Source: Clostridia bacterium (GTDB taxonomy: Bacteria; Bacillota_A; Clostridia; Oscillospirales; CAG-272). From it: a stretch of DNA of 10,449 nucleotides. Position numbers and translations under genes: made by a program. A model generated the notes under the pieces. It did not search any database. It saw only the letters and a program-made list of their open reading frames with translations, and was not told where the DNA came from. The stretch spans positions 1 to 10,449 of the forward strand of contig JAFQOB010000305.1 in assembly GCA_017395725.1 (NCBI GenBank), read 5' to 3'. This document shows, in pieces, positions 1 through 5,983 of this stretch (the first letter of the stretch is position 1; each line of letters begins with the position of its first letter).

Positions 1-31
1 ATTCTTCCACAGTTTTGTCCTTCCAAGGCAT
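1..31 (-). CDS. Putative transposase, N-terminal fragment (cut by window edge)
   Basis: An ATG at 31-29 on the minus strand opens a reading frame giving MPWKDKTVEE before the window ends. AAAGGAGGT at 47-39, seven bases upstream, is an almost ideal ribosome binding site and fixes the start. The MPWK...TVEE opening resembles the N-terminus of IS481-type transposases, which have a helix-turn-helix domain followed by a DDE integrase core. That resemblance is from memory of the family, and ten residues cannot prove it. The position just inside an apparent element end fits a transposase. Confidence 0.5.
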   Translation of the reverse strand, partial: MPWKDKTVEE

Positions 32-67
32 TTTAATAACCTCCTTTGTGGTCATTTTTCTGCCTTT

Positions 68-76
68 ATTATATCA
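68..76 (-). promoter_or_regulatory. Extended -10 promoter element for the transposase
   Basis: The minus strand reads TGATATAAT across 76-68, a consensus TATAAT (73-68) preceded by the TGn extension, about 37 bases upstream of the transposase ATG. No good -35 hexamer is found at the normal spacing, which is common for extended -10 promoters. Confidence 0.5.
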
Positions 77-81
77 CAAAA

Positions 82-133
82 CTGTATACAATCATCTTGC
101 ACTACCTGTATACTATCATACTACACTGTACAG
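82..133. repeat. Tandem near-repeats in the insertion sequence end
   Basis: CTGTATAC occurs at 82-89 and again at 106-113. Each is followed after one base by ATCAT, and CACT recurs at 100-103 and 124-127, so the two 24-base units agree at about 18 positions. A third, shorter relative (CTGTACAG) sits at the element tip, 126-133. Repeats of this kind at the end of an insertion sequence are often transposase binding sites. That role is inferred. Confidence 0.5.
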
Positions 134-147
134 TCCTCGACGCCCCC
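133..147 (+). repeat. Truncated copy of hairpin repeat (right half only)
   Basis: GTCCTCGA at 133-140 followed by CGCCCC at 141-146 matches the loop and right arm of the intact copy at 5864-5892. The A-rich tail after it (AAAAACAAACAA) also matches. The left arm is absent and is replaced by the end of the insertion sequence. Confidence 0.6.
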
Positions 148-183
148 AAAAACAAACAATTATTTACAAACTATATTTCTACA

Positions 184-212
184 CCGTAGGGACAGGCGTC
201 CTCGACTGTCCG
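184..212 (+). repeat. Intact hairpin repeat, copy A
   Basis: CCGTAGG leads into a 6-bp stem, GGACAG at 190-195 with CTGTCC at 206-211, around a ten-base loop GCGTCCTCGA. The loop and the CCGTAGG leader are identical to copy B at 5864-5892, while three stem pairs differ in a compensated way. The distance from the right arm of the truncated copy (141) to this right arm (206) is 65 bases, close to the 68-base period around copy B, so these look like remnants of a tandem array. Confidence 0.65.
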
Positions 213-281
213 TATTAACAGTATTATTAAAAATACAACAAAAAATAATAATATTTATCTTTAGATTTGTTACAATACCGA

Positions 282-310
282 TTGACAAGATTAATTATAT
301 TATGTATAAT
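282..310 (+). promoter_or_regulatory. Consensus promoter upstream of the purE leader
   Basis: TTGACA at 282-287 and TATAAT at 305-310 are both perfect and separated by exactly 17 bases. An A/T-rich stretch (about 220-270) precedes them and could act as an UP element. Transcription should begin near 317. It is the only strong promoter seen before the purine genes. No repressor operator such as a recognisable PurR box was seen. Confidence 0.85.
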
Positions 311-346
311 ATTGGTGTATTTTGTTTTGTCGGAGGAAGATGCGAT

Positions 347-466
347 ATGACACGTTGTATGTGCTGTTGCAAATTGGATATAAGCTGCTCATCATCACAG
401 CCTTGTTGCACCCACCTCGGCAGAAGTGCGCAGTACAACTGCGACTCTTTAACAGCGCAAAATTAA
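347..466 (+). CDS. Cysteine-rich 39-aa micro-ORF (leader peptide or small protein)
   Basis: I do not recognise a family. The frame starts at ATG 347, ten bases after GGAGG (332-336), and ends at TAA 464-466, on the first bases of the terminator stem. The peptide has 8 cysteines in 39 residues, at positions 4, 6, 7, 8, 14, 20, 21 and 32. It begins MTRCMCCCK, has a Ser-rich middle and a CC pair at 20-21, and ends SLTAQN. No signal peptide or membrane segment is evident. It has a perfect promoter, its own ribosome binding site and a terminator right after its stop, which is much more than chance usually offers. Two readings are open: a leader peptide whose Cys codons gate read-through into purE, or an independent small metal-binding or redox protein. 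An alternative ATG at 340 in another frame sits only three bases from GGAGG and is less likely. Translation is unproven. Confidence 0.5.
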   Translation: MTRCMCCCKLDISCSSSQPCCTHLGRSAQYNCDSLTAQN

Positions 467-496
467 AAGGACATTCACCGCAGGAATGTCCTTTTT
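465..496 (+). terminator. Intrinsic terminator between the micro-ORF and purE
   Basis: A 12-bp perfect stem (465-476 with 484-495, core AGGACATTC/GAATGTCCT) closes a seven-base loop and ends in a five-T run at 492-496, followed by GTATTTT. It lies 48 bases before purE. With no second promoter visible, transcription of the purine genes must read through it at some rate. Confidence 0.8.
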
Positions 497-543
497 GTAT
501 TTTCGTTTTAATTATTATTTACATAAATCAGGAGGGCAACCGT

Positions 544-1041
544 ATGAAAAAGGTAGCTGTAATTATGGGAAGCGACAGCGATTTCCCAAAGGTAAAAAAT
601 TGTCTCGAAAAATTAAAGTATTTCGGTATTCCTTTTGAGACCCACGTATATTCCGCCCACAGAACACCCGACGAGGCGGCAACATTTGCAAAGAATGCAA
701 AGGCTAACGGCTTCGGAGTTATTATAAGCGCGGCAGGTATGGCGGCGCATCTCGGCGGCGTACTTGCGGCATACACCACACTTCCTGTTATAGGGATTCC
801 CGTTAAGAGCGCATCTTTTGACGGAATGGACGCACTCCTTTCAACGATAATGATGCCTCCCGGAGTACCTGTTGCAACTGTTGCGGTTGACGGCTGTGCA
901 AATGCGGCTATTCTTGCGGCACAGATAATCGCCCTTTCCGACGATGAACTTGCGCAGAAGCTTGAAGCAGAAAAGGTTAAGATGGCAGAGGGCGTAAGAG
1001 CAAAAGACGCAAAGATTCAAGAAGAAATTAAAAATATATAA
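544..1041 (+). CDS. purE: N5-carboxyaminoimidazole ribonucleotide mutase, PurE class I
   Basis: PurE converts N5-CAIR to CAIR in de novo purine synthesis, in the cytosol. At 165 residues it has the usual full length. Visible motifs are the GSDSD phosphate-binding loop at the N-terminus, SAHRTP with the catalytic histidine, and AAGMAAHLGGV, all typical of the bacterial class I enzyme. GGAGGG at 531-536, seven bases before ATG 544, sets the start. The frame is open further upstream to 322, but that part overlaps the leader and terminator and does not resemble PurE. Class I enzymes normally work with PurK, which is not in this window. It is first in the pur gene run and is separated from purF by 36 bases. 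Identification is secure; whether the substrate is made by a PurK elsewhere cannot be told. Confidence 0.95.
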   Translation: MKKVAVIMGSDSDFPKVKNCLEKLKYFGIPFETHVYSAHRTPDEAATFAKNAKANGFGVIISAAGMAAHLGGVLAAYTTLPVIGIPVKSASFDGMDALLSTIMMPPGVPVATVAVDGCANAAILAAQIIALSDDELAQKLEAEKVKMAEGVRAKDAKIQEEIKNI

Positions 1042-1077
1042 GTTTTATCGGTTAGGATATCGGAGGAAAAATAATAT

Positions 1078-2466
1078 ATGTTTGGAAAAATCCACGAAGA
1101 ATGCGGAGTATTCGGTATATTCGACCCCGCGAAAAAAATTAACGTAACACAAACAACATACTCGGGACTTTATGCTTTACAGCACAGAGGTCAGCAGTCA
1201 TGCGGTATTGCCGTTAACAATGACGGCAGAATCTACAACCACAATGACGAGGGGTTGCTTAATGAAGTATTTAACGAAATGATACTCAACTACCTCAAGG
1301 GTAATATAGCGATAGGCCATGTTCGTTATGCAAATTCGGAAAACAAAGGCAGAGAAAACAATCTTCCCTACGTTTCAAAATACACAAAGGGTCAAATAGC
1401 CATAACTTATAACGGGTCATTGGTAGGCGCAAATGAAATAAGAGCAAGTCTTGAAGATTCGGGAGCAATGTTCCACACGAATTCCGATGCTGAAATAATT
1501 GCGTATATGGTATCTCGCGAAAGACTTAAGACCGTATCAACAGAACAGGCACTCATAAATATTATGGACAGACTTACCGGTGCTTACTCTGTTGTTATAA
1601 TGACACCGAACAAGCTTATTGCCGCAAGAGACCCCAAGGGCTTCCGCCCTCTTTGTATGGGTTCACTTGACGATGCTGTTATATTCGCATCAGAATCCTG
1701 TGCTATTGATGCTATAGGCGGTAAATTTATACGTGACATTCAGCCGGGCGAAGTTGTTGCGGTAACGAAAGACGGCGTTGAATCTTATATTGAAAAATGC
1801 GGTGAAAAGACCACAAGCTGTATTTTCGAGCATATTTATTTTGCAAGACCCGACTCTGTTATTGACGGACAGAGCGTACATTTTGCAAGACAGGAAGCGG
1901 GCAGATGCTTAGCAAAGAGAGATGACAAGGATATTGCCGATATAGTTATAGGCGTGCCCGACAGCGGTATTGACGCGGCATTGGGTTATGCCGCAGAATC
2001 CGGAATTCCCTACGGAATCGGCTTAAACAAGAACAGATACATAGGCAGAACCTTTATACAGACGGGCCAAGGCGAAAGAGAAAATCTTGTAAGACTAAAG
2101 CTCAACCCTATGCCTTCGGTACTTAAGGGCAAACGCGTTGTAGTTGTTGACGACTCTATCGTAAGAGGAACGACCTGTGCGCACCTTATTGAGCTTATAA
2201 GACACGCAGGGGCAAAAGAAGTACATTTCCGTATTTCGTCACCTCCCTTCCTCAATCCCTGTTATTTCGGAACGGATATAGCTTCAAGAGACAAGCTTAT
2301 TGCTTGCCGCCTCACCCTCGAAGAAATAAGAAAAGAGATAGGGGCAGATTCACTTGCATATCTTGCCATAGAAGATTTGAAACAGATAGTAAAGGACTCA
2401 AATCTTGATTTCTGCGATGCTTGCTTTACAGGCAATTATCCTGTAAAAGTACCGGGAGAAAACTGA
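1078..2466 (+). CDS. purF: Amidophosphoribosyltransferase (4Fe-4S type)
   Basis: PurF makes phosphoribosylamine from PRPP and glutamine, the committed step of purine synthesis. The 462 residues are full length. Residues 1-8 are a short propeptide, and Cys9 (in EECGVFGIF) should be the N-terminal glutaminase nucleophile after processing. The PRPP-binding loop VVVVDDSIVRGTT spans 354-366. Four cysteines, C248, C395, C446 and C449 (the last pair in CDACFTG), fit the spacing of the 4Fe-4S ligands of the B. subtilis enzyme, so it is probably oxygen-labile and processed after cluster insertion. GGAGG at 1062-1066 precedes the ATG by eleven bases. The gene ends one base before purN starts, implying tight co-translation. 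In many Firmicutes purM sits in exactly this gap and is absent here. Confidence 0.96.
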   Translation: MFGKIHEECGVFGIFDPAKKINVTQTTYSGLYALQHRGQQSCGIAVNNDGRIYNHNDEGLLNEVFNEMILNYLKGNIAIGHVRYANSENKGRENNLPYVSKYTKGQIAITYNGSLVGANEIRASLEDSGAMFHTNSDAEIIAYMVSRERLKTVSTEQALINIMDRLTGAYSVVIMTPNKLIAARDPKGFRPLCMGSLDDAVIFASESCAIDAIGGKFIRDIQPGEVVAVTKDGVESYIEKCGEKTTSCIFEHIYFARPDSVIDGQSVHFARQEAGRCLAKRDDKDIADIVIGVPDSGIDAALGYAAESGIPYGIGLNKNRYIGRTFIQTGQGERENLVRLKLNPMPSVLKGKRVVVVDDSIVRGTTCAHLIELIRHAGAKEVHFRISSPPFLNPCYFGTDIASRDKLIACRLTLEEIRKEIGADSLAYLAIEDLKQIVKDSNLDFCDACFTGNYPVKVPGEN

Positions 2467-2467
2467 T

Positions 2468-3094
2468 ATGAAGACAAAGAATATTGCAGTTTTGGTTTCG
2501 GGGGGAGGAACCAATTTACAAGCTATAATTGACGCATATAAGGCGGGTAAGATAACAAACGGAAAACTCGCATTGGTTCTTTCAAGCAACGAAAAGGCTT
2601 ATGCCTTGGAAAGAGCAGCCAACAACGGCATTGAAAGCTGTGTTATCAAAAAGGGTGCTGACAGAGAGGCTTTTTCCGACGCTATTCTTGCAAAGCTTGA
2701 AGAAAAGGATATTGATATAATCGTACTTGCAGGTTTTATGCATATACTAAGCGGTAAGATTATTGACAGATATACAAACAAGATTCTTAACGTTCACCCC
2801 GCACTTATTCCCAGCTTTTGCGGAGAGGGCTTTTACGGACTCCACGTACACGAAGCGGCATTGGCAAAGGGCGTTAAGGTAACGGGAGCAACAGTTCATT
2901 TTGTAAACGAAATAGCCGACGGCGGACCTATTATTTTGCAGAAGGCAGTTTACATTGAAGAGGACGATACTCCCGAAACGTTGCAAAGAAGAGTAATGGA
3001 AAATGCAGAATGGGAGATACTCCCAAAGGCACTTGACCTTCTCTGCAACGAAAAACTTTCAGTTGAAAACAATATTGTAAAAATAAAAAATTAA
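2468..3094 (+). CDS. purN: Phosphoribosylglycinamide formyltransferase
   Basis: PurN transfers the formyl group from 10-formyltetrahydrofolate to GAR, the third step of purine synthesis. At 208 residues it is the usual size. The N-terminal VSGGGTNLQ loop (10-18) binds the GAR phosphate. The catalytic triad is visible as Asn108 and His110 (NVHPALIPSF) and Asp151 (in NEIADGGPI). The SFCGEGFYGLHVHEAAL stretch is typical of clostridial PurN. The ATG lies one base after the purF stop, and its ribosome binding site, GGGAG just before that stop, lies within the purF reading frame. The last 15 or so residues, rich in Asn, Val and Lys, look like a non-conserved tail. It is followed 23 bases later by purH. 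Confidence 0.95.
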   Translation: MKTKNIAVLVSGGGTNLQAIIDAYKAGKITNGKLALVLSSNEKAYALERAANNGIESCVIKKGADREAFSDAILAKLEEKDIDIIVLAGFMHILSGKIIDRYTNKILNVHPALIPSFCGEGFYGLHVHEAALAKGVKVTGATVHFVNEIADGGPIILQKAVYIEEDDTPETLQRRVMENAEWEILPKALDLLCNEKLSVENNIVKIKN

Positions 3095-3117
3095 CCATAA
3101 AACAAGAGAGGTAAAAT

Positions 3118-4668
3118 ATGAAAAAGCGCGCTATAATCAGTTTATCGGATAAGACAGGCGTTGTAGAATTTGCTCGCCGTCTTGAAAAACTCGGCTATGA
3201 GATTCTTTCTACCGGAGGTACTGCAAAGACTTTGACAGACAACGGAGTTGCCGTAACAAACGTTTCCGACGTAACAGGCTTCCCCGAATGTCTTGACGGA
3301 CGTGTTAAGACACTTCACCCCATGATTCACGCAGGCATTCTTGCAATGAGAGGCAACGCAGAGCATATGAAGCAGATCGAAGAGCTTGGCGTAACTCCTA
3401 TTGACGTTGTTGCAATCAACCTTTATCCTTTCAAGGAAACAATACTCAAAGACAACGTTACACGCGAAGACGCTATTGAAAATATTGATATCGGCGGACC
3501 TACAATGCTTCGTGCGGCTGCAAAGAACTGGCAGGACGTTGCAGTTATCGTTGACCCTGTTGACTATGATACGGTAACAAGCGAGCTTGAAGCAAACGGC
3601 GAAGTATCAAAGGATACGAAGCTTAAGCTTTCTTACAAGGTATTTGAACATACAGCAGCTTATGACACACTTATTTCCGGATACCTCAGAAAAGAAAGCG
3701 GTATGCCTTGCTTCCCCGAAAAGCTTTCACTTACTTACGAAAAGGTAAGCGAAATGCGTTACGGCGAAAATCCCCATCAGGCAGCAGCATTCTACCGTGA
3801 AGTCGGCAAGGGCTTTGAAGGTACCTTGGCAGCAGCAGAACAGCTTAACGGAAAAGAACTTTCATATAATAATATTAACGACGCAAACGGCGCTCTTGAT
3901 ACAATCAAAGAATTCGGTGATGATATCTGCTGTGTTGCTCTTAAGCACGCTAACCCCTGCGGCGTAGGTATCGGCGAATCCGTTTATGAAGCATATATGA
4001 GAGCTTATGAAGCTGACCCCGTATCTATATTCGGCGGTATCGTTGCATTTAACCGCAAGGTTGACTCTAAGACAGCTCAGAAGCTCGCTGAACTCTTCCT
4101 TGAAATTATTATTGCTCCCGAATATGATGCAGAAGCACTCCAGATTCTCTGCACAAAGAAGAACCTCCGCGTTCTCCGTCTCCCTGAAATTGCAAGACCC
4201 AACAGAAAAGAAATGTTCGATATGAAGAAGGTTGCAGGCGGTCTTCTCGTTCAGGAGCTCAATACGGAAATGTATGACGACGCTGACGTTAAGGTTGTTA
4301 CCGAAAAGGCTCCCACAGCAGAACAGCTTCGCGATATGAAGTTTGCTATGAAGGTTGTTAAGCACACCAAGTCCAACGGTATTGCACTTGCAAAAGACGG
4401 TGCAACGGTAGGTATCGGCCCCGGTCAGACAAACAGAATTACAGCCCTCGAACTTGCAATTAAGTACGGCGGCGAAAAGGTACCCGGAAGCGTTATGGCA
4501 AGTGATGCATTCTTCCCCTTCGCTGACTGCGTTGAAGCGGCTCATAAGGCAGGAATAACAGCTATTATTCAGCCCGGCGGAAGTATTCGTGACCAGGAAT
4601 CCATTGATGCTTGTAACAAGTACGGCATTGCAATGGTATTCACAGGCAAGAGACACTTCAAGCATTAA
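3118..4668 (+). CDS. purH: Bifunctional AICAR formyltransferase / IMP cyclohydrolase
   Basis: PurH performs the last two steps to IMP: formylation of AICAR with 10-formyltetrahydrofolate, then ring closure. It is full length at 516 residues. The N-terminal MGS-like cyclohydrolase domain covers roughly 1-150, with STGGTAKTL at 31-39 and [15 protein letters not shown] at 61-75. The formyltransferase domain follows, with [23 protein letters not shown] and the catalytic Lys276-His277 in KHANPCGVG. The C-terminus carries the conserved GGSIRDQES and [16 protein letters not shown] at 3105-3112 precedes the ATG. It is the last pur gene of the cluster and is followed by a hairpin at 4683-4713. Its codon use is more biased toward CTT/GCA/AAG than the next gene, as expected for a well-expressed gene. 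Confidence 0.96.
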   Translation: MKKRAIISLSDKTGVVEFARRLEKLGYEILSTGGTAKTLTDNGVAVTNVSDVTGFPECLDGRVKTLHPMIHAGILAMRGNAEHMKQIEELGVTPIDVVAINLYPFKETILKDNVTREDAIENIDIGGPTMLRAAAKNWQDVAVIVDPVDYDTVTSELEANGEVSKDTKLKLSYKVFEHTAAYDTLISGYLRKESGMPCFPEKLSLTYEKVSEMRYGENPHQAAAFYREVGKGFEGTLAAAEQLNGKELSYNNINDANGALDTIKEFGDDICCVALKHANPCGVGIGESVYEAYMRAYEADPVSIFGGIVAFNRKVDSKTAQKLAELFLEIIIAPEYDAEALQILCTKKNLRVLRLPEIARPNRKEMFDMKKVAGGLLVQELNTEMYDDADVKVVTEKAPTAEQLRDMKFAMKVVKHTKSNGIALAKDGATVGIGPGQTNRITALELAIKYGGEKVPGSVMASDAFFPFADCVEAAHKAGITAIIQPGGSIRDQESIDACNKYGIAMVFTGKRHFKH

Positions 4669-4682
4669 TTTATAGATTATTT

Positions 4683-4713
4683 ATGGGCTGAAAGCTTTAA
4701 GCTAACAGCCCAT
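4683..4713 (+). terminator. Hairpin after purH, weak terminator or processing site
   Basis: ATGGGCTG (4683-4690) pairs with CAGCCCAT (4706-4713). The 15-base interior can itself fold through AGCTT/AAGCT. No T-run follows, so termination would be inefficient. It may mark the end of the pur transcript or a processing site before the next gene. Confidence 0.45.
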
Positions 4714-4748
4714 ATCAATTATATAATATAAATGAAAGGAATGTTGTT

Positions 4749-5600
4749 ATGTATAGATTTCCTATCGGTGTAATTATAGACGGTTTTAAGACAGACAGAA
4801 CTACCGCAATAGAAACGGCGGCGGCTTTAGGTGTTGACGGCATACAGATGTATGCGACAAAAGGTATATCTGCCCCCGAGAATATGGATAGAGAAGCAAG
4901 AAAAGCCTTGAAGAAACAGGTTAGCGATGCGGGGCTTGTATTTTCAGCTATTTGCGGAGATTTAGGTATGGGATTCGGCGATGCAGAAAGAAATCCGGTG
5001 CTTATAGCAAAACTAAAGACTATACTCGATTTGGCAAACGATTTGGGAACGAATATCGTTACAGCCCATATAGGTGTTGTACCCGAAGACCCCAATCACG
5101 AAAGATTTAAGATAATGCAAGAAGCTTGTTCGGAATTGGCAAGATATGCGCACAGTAACGGCTCGTATTTTGCAGTAGAGACAGGACCCGAAAGGTCTAC
5201 TACTTTGCTTAGATTTATTGAATCGTTGGGCTCCGACGGTGTTGCAGTTAACTTCGACCCCGCAAATCTCAGAATGGTTATAGACGAAGACCCCGCAACA
5301 GCAGTAAAGAATCTTGCAAAATATATTGTTCATACACACGCAAAAGACGGCGTTATGCTGACCAAGGGTAACCCCGAATTTATTTACAGAGTTGCTCACC
5401 CTATCCCCCCCGAAGTAAAGGCTATGAAATTTTTTGAAGAAAGACCTCTCGGCGAAGGTGCAGTTAACTTCCCCGCTTATCTGACAGCACTCGAAGAAAT
5501 CGGTTATAAAGGCTTCCTTACAGTTGAAAGAGAAGCAGGAACCGACCCGAAAGCAAATATAACCGAAGCAGTTGATTTCTTAAAAAAAATTTGCAAATAA
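4749..5600 (+). CDS. Sugar phosphate isomerase/epimerase-like TIM-barrel protein
   Basis: The 283-residue protein looks like a complete single-domain member of the xylose isomerase-like TIM-barrel superfamily (IolE / AP endonuclease 2 type). Candidate divalent metal ligands appear in the expected order at strand ends: His107 (TAHIG), Glu144 (VETGPE), Asp170 (NFDPANL), His195/His197 (HTHAKDG) and Glu260 (VEREAG). Such enzymes usually isomerise or epimerise ketoses or inositol derivatives; the substrate cannot be read here. There is no signal peptide, so it is probably cytosolic. AAAGGA at 4735-4740, eight bases before the ATG, sets the start; an ATG at 4741 is out of frame. It lies 80 bases after purH on the same strand. 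A TATAAT at 4722-4727 without a good -35 is a weak candidate for its own promoter. A link to purine metabolism is not established. Confidence 0.85.
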   Translation: MYRFPIGVIIDGFKTDRTTAIETAAALGVDGIQMYATKGISAPENMDREARKALKKQVSDAGLVFSAICGDLGMGFGDAERNPVLIAKLKTILDLANDLGTNIVTAHIGVVPEDPNHERFKIMQEACSELARYAHSNGSYFAVETGPERSTTLLRFIESLGSDGVAVNFDPANLRMVIDEDPATAVKNLAKYIVHTHAKDGVMLTKGNPEFIYRVAHPIPPEVKAMKFFEERPLGEGAVNFPAYLTALEEIGYKGFLTVEREAGTDPKANITEAVDFLKKICK

Positions 5601-5609
5601 ATAATTTAT

Positions 5610-5633
5610 GGGAACTTTTTGAAAAAAGTTCCC
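5610..5633. repeat. Perfect hairpin after the isomerase-like gene
   Basis: GGGAACTTTTT (5610-5620) pairs with AAAAAGTTCCC (5623-5633) around a two-base loop. It lies ten bases after the stop codon, so it may protect or end the transcript, but the bases after it (ACACCCTC) form no T-run. I recall similar GGGAACTTTTT-type hairpins as dispersed intergenic sequences in gut Clostridia. That is memory, not a search. Confidence 0.6.
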
Positions 5634-5654
5634 ACACCCTCAAAAACTCTACCT

Positions 5655-5699
5655 CTTACTTTCTTTTGAGGAAAGAAAGTAGGCAAAGAAACCTTGCCT
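5655..5699. repeat. Overlapping hairpins around an ACTTTCTTT palindrome
   Basis: CTTACTTTCTTT (5655-5666) pairs with AAAGAAAGTAGG (5672-5683), 12 pairs with one G-T, around a five-base loop. AGGCAA (5681-5686) can alternatively pair with TTGCCT (5694-5699), so the two folds compete for 5681-5683. Sequences of this kind followed by GGCAAAGAAACC are, from memory, common intergenic repeats in gut Firmicutes. No coding potential was seen. Confidence 0.5.
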
Positions 5700-5730
5700 T
5701 TCTTGGCTTGCGCGAACTTCATATAAAAGC

Positions 5731-5827
5731 GTCATCCTGAGCGGAGGCGTACTTTTACGCCGTAGTCGAAGGATCCCTTTATTCCTACGCAATAATCACG
5801 AGATTCCTCGACTACGCTCGGAATGAC
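5731..5827. repeat. Long imperfect palindromic repeat with an internal mini-hairpin
   Basis: The left arm starts GTCATCCTGAGCG at 5731 and continues GTAGTCGAAGGATCCC to 5777. The right arm, read on the minus strand from 5827, is GTCATTCCGAGCG then TAGTCGAGGAATCTC. The arms match closely except that the left one contains an 18-base insert (5744-5761) that is itself a palindrome, GGCGTA/TACGCC with a four-base loop. The whole could form a cruciform or a branched RNA hairpin. The GTCATTCCGAGCG...GTCGAGGAATC pattern is one I associate with high-copy dispersed repeats in diverse bacteria. Confidence 0.7.
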
Positions 5828-5841
5828 CATAGAGGGATTAT

Positions 5842-5931
5842 TTGTGCAAACAAAACCTCTATACCGTAGGGGGCGGCGTCCTCGACGCCCCGCAAAAAAA
5901 CAAACAAACTTGCACAAACATTACCTCTATA
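5842..5931 (+). repeat. Hairpin repeat copy B with duplicated flanks (68-base unit)
   Basis: CCGTAGG (5864-5870) leads into a stem GGGGCG (5870-5875) with CGCCCC (5886-5891) around the ten-base loop GCGTCCTCGA, identical to the loop of copy A at 184-212. A 22-base flank at 5842-5863 recurs at 5910-5931 with 18 matches (both end CCTCTATA), giving a period of 68. The hairpin plus A-rich spacer is thus the repeat unit, and the downstream flank looks like the start of a lost next unit. Confidence 0.65.
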
Positions 5932-5952
5932 TTAAAACCACAATACACAATT

Positions 5953-5979
5953 AAAGCGGAGGGGAATCCCTCCGCTTTT
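5953..5979 (+). terminator. Strong GC-rich hairpin, terminator-like
   Basis: AAAGCGGAGGG (5953-5963) pairs perfectly with CCCTCCGCTTT (5968-5978) around a GAAT loop, with TTTT at 5976-5979 and TTTTT at 5985-5989. It could stop plus-strand transcripts from the isomerase gene, although it lies about 350 bases past its stop codon. It may equally be another dispersed palindrome. Confidence 0.5.
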
Positions 5980-5983
5980 CAAA

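Larger units (their letters stand above)
1..132 (-). mobile_element. Terminus of an insertion sequence (IS481-like, partial)
   Basis: Read on the minus strand, an element seems to begin at about 132 with TGTACAGTG. It then runs through a region of internal repeats, an extended -10 box, a ribosome binding site and the start of a transposase-like protein that leaves the window. The tip is placed at 132 because the next bases (133-147) are the right half of a hairpin repeat whose intact copies lie at 184-212 and 5864-5892, so the join looks like an insertion point. The other end, inverted repeat and target duplication lie outside the window. The IS481 assignment rests only on the first ten residues and the TGT tip, so it is tentative. 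Confidence 0.55.
317..543 (+). promoter_or_regulatory. purE 5' leader with micro-ORF and attenuator-like hairpins
   Basis: About 227 bases lie between the expected transcription start and purE. They contain a ribosome binding site, a 39-codon cysteine-rich ORF (347-466), a small hairpin inside it (CGCAGT 429-434 with ACTGCG 438-443, three-base loop), an intrinsic terminator (465-496), and the purE ribosome binding site GGAGGG at 531-536. The order promoter, short ORF, terminator, structural gene is that of an attenuated leader, but could also be a separate small gene. The conserved core sequences of the purine (G-box) riboswitch and a T-box GGTGG motif were looked for by eye and not found. 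Confidence 0.55.

Noticed and set aside
15..218. Plus-strand 67-codon frame at the left edge
   Set aside because: It runs antisense through the insertion sequence end and across two repeats; the minus-strand transposase start has the better signals.
322..543. Upstream extension of the purE reading frame to 322
   Set aside because: The extension runs through the leader and the intrinsic terminator, has no PurE similarity, and a well-spaced GGAGGG fixes the start at 544.
3862..4665. Long open frame antisense to purH (267 codons)
   Set aside because: It is a mirror of purH codon bias, has no convincing start site and no recognisable domain; purH itself is certain.
5732..5917. Small minus-strand open frame in the repeat region
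   Set aside because: It is formed by the palindromic repeats at 5731-5827 and 5842-5931, with no ribosome binding site of note.
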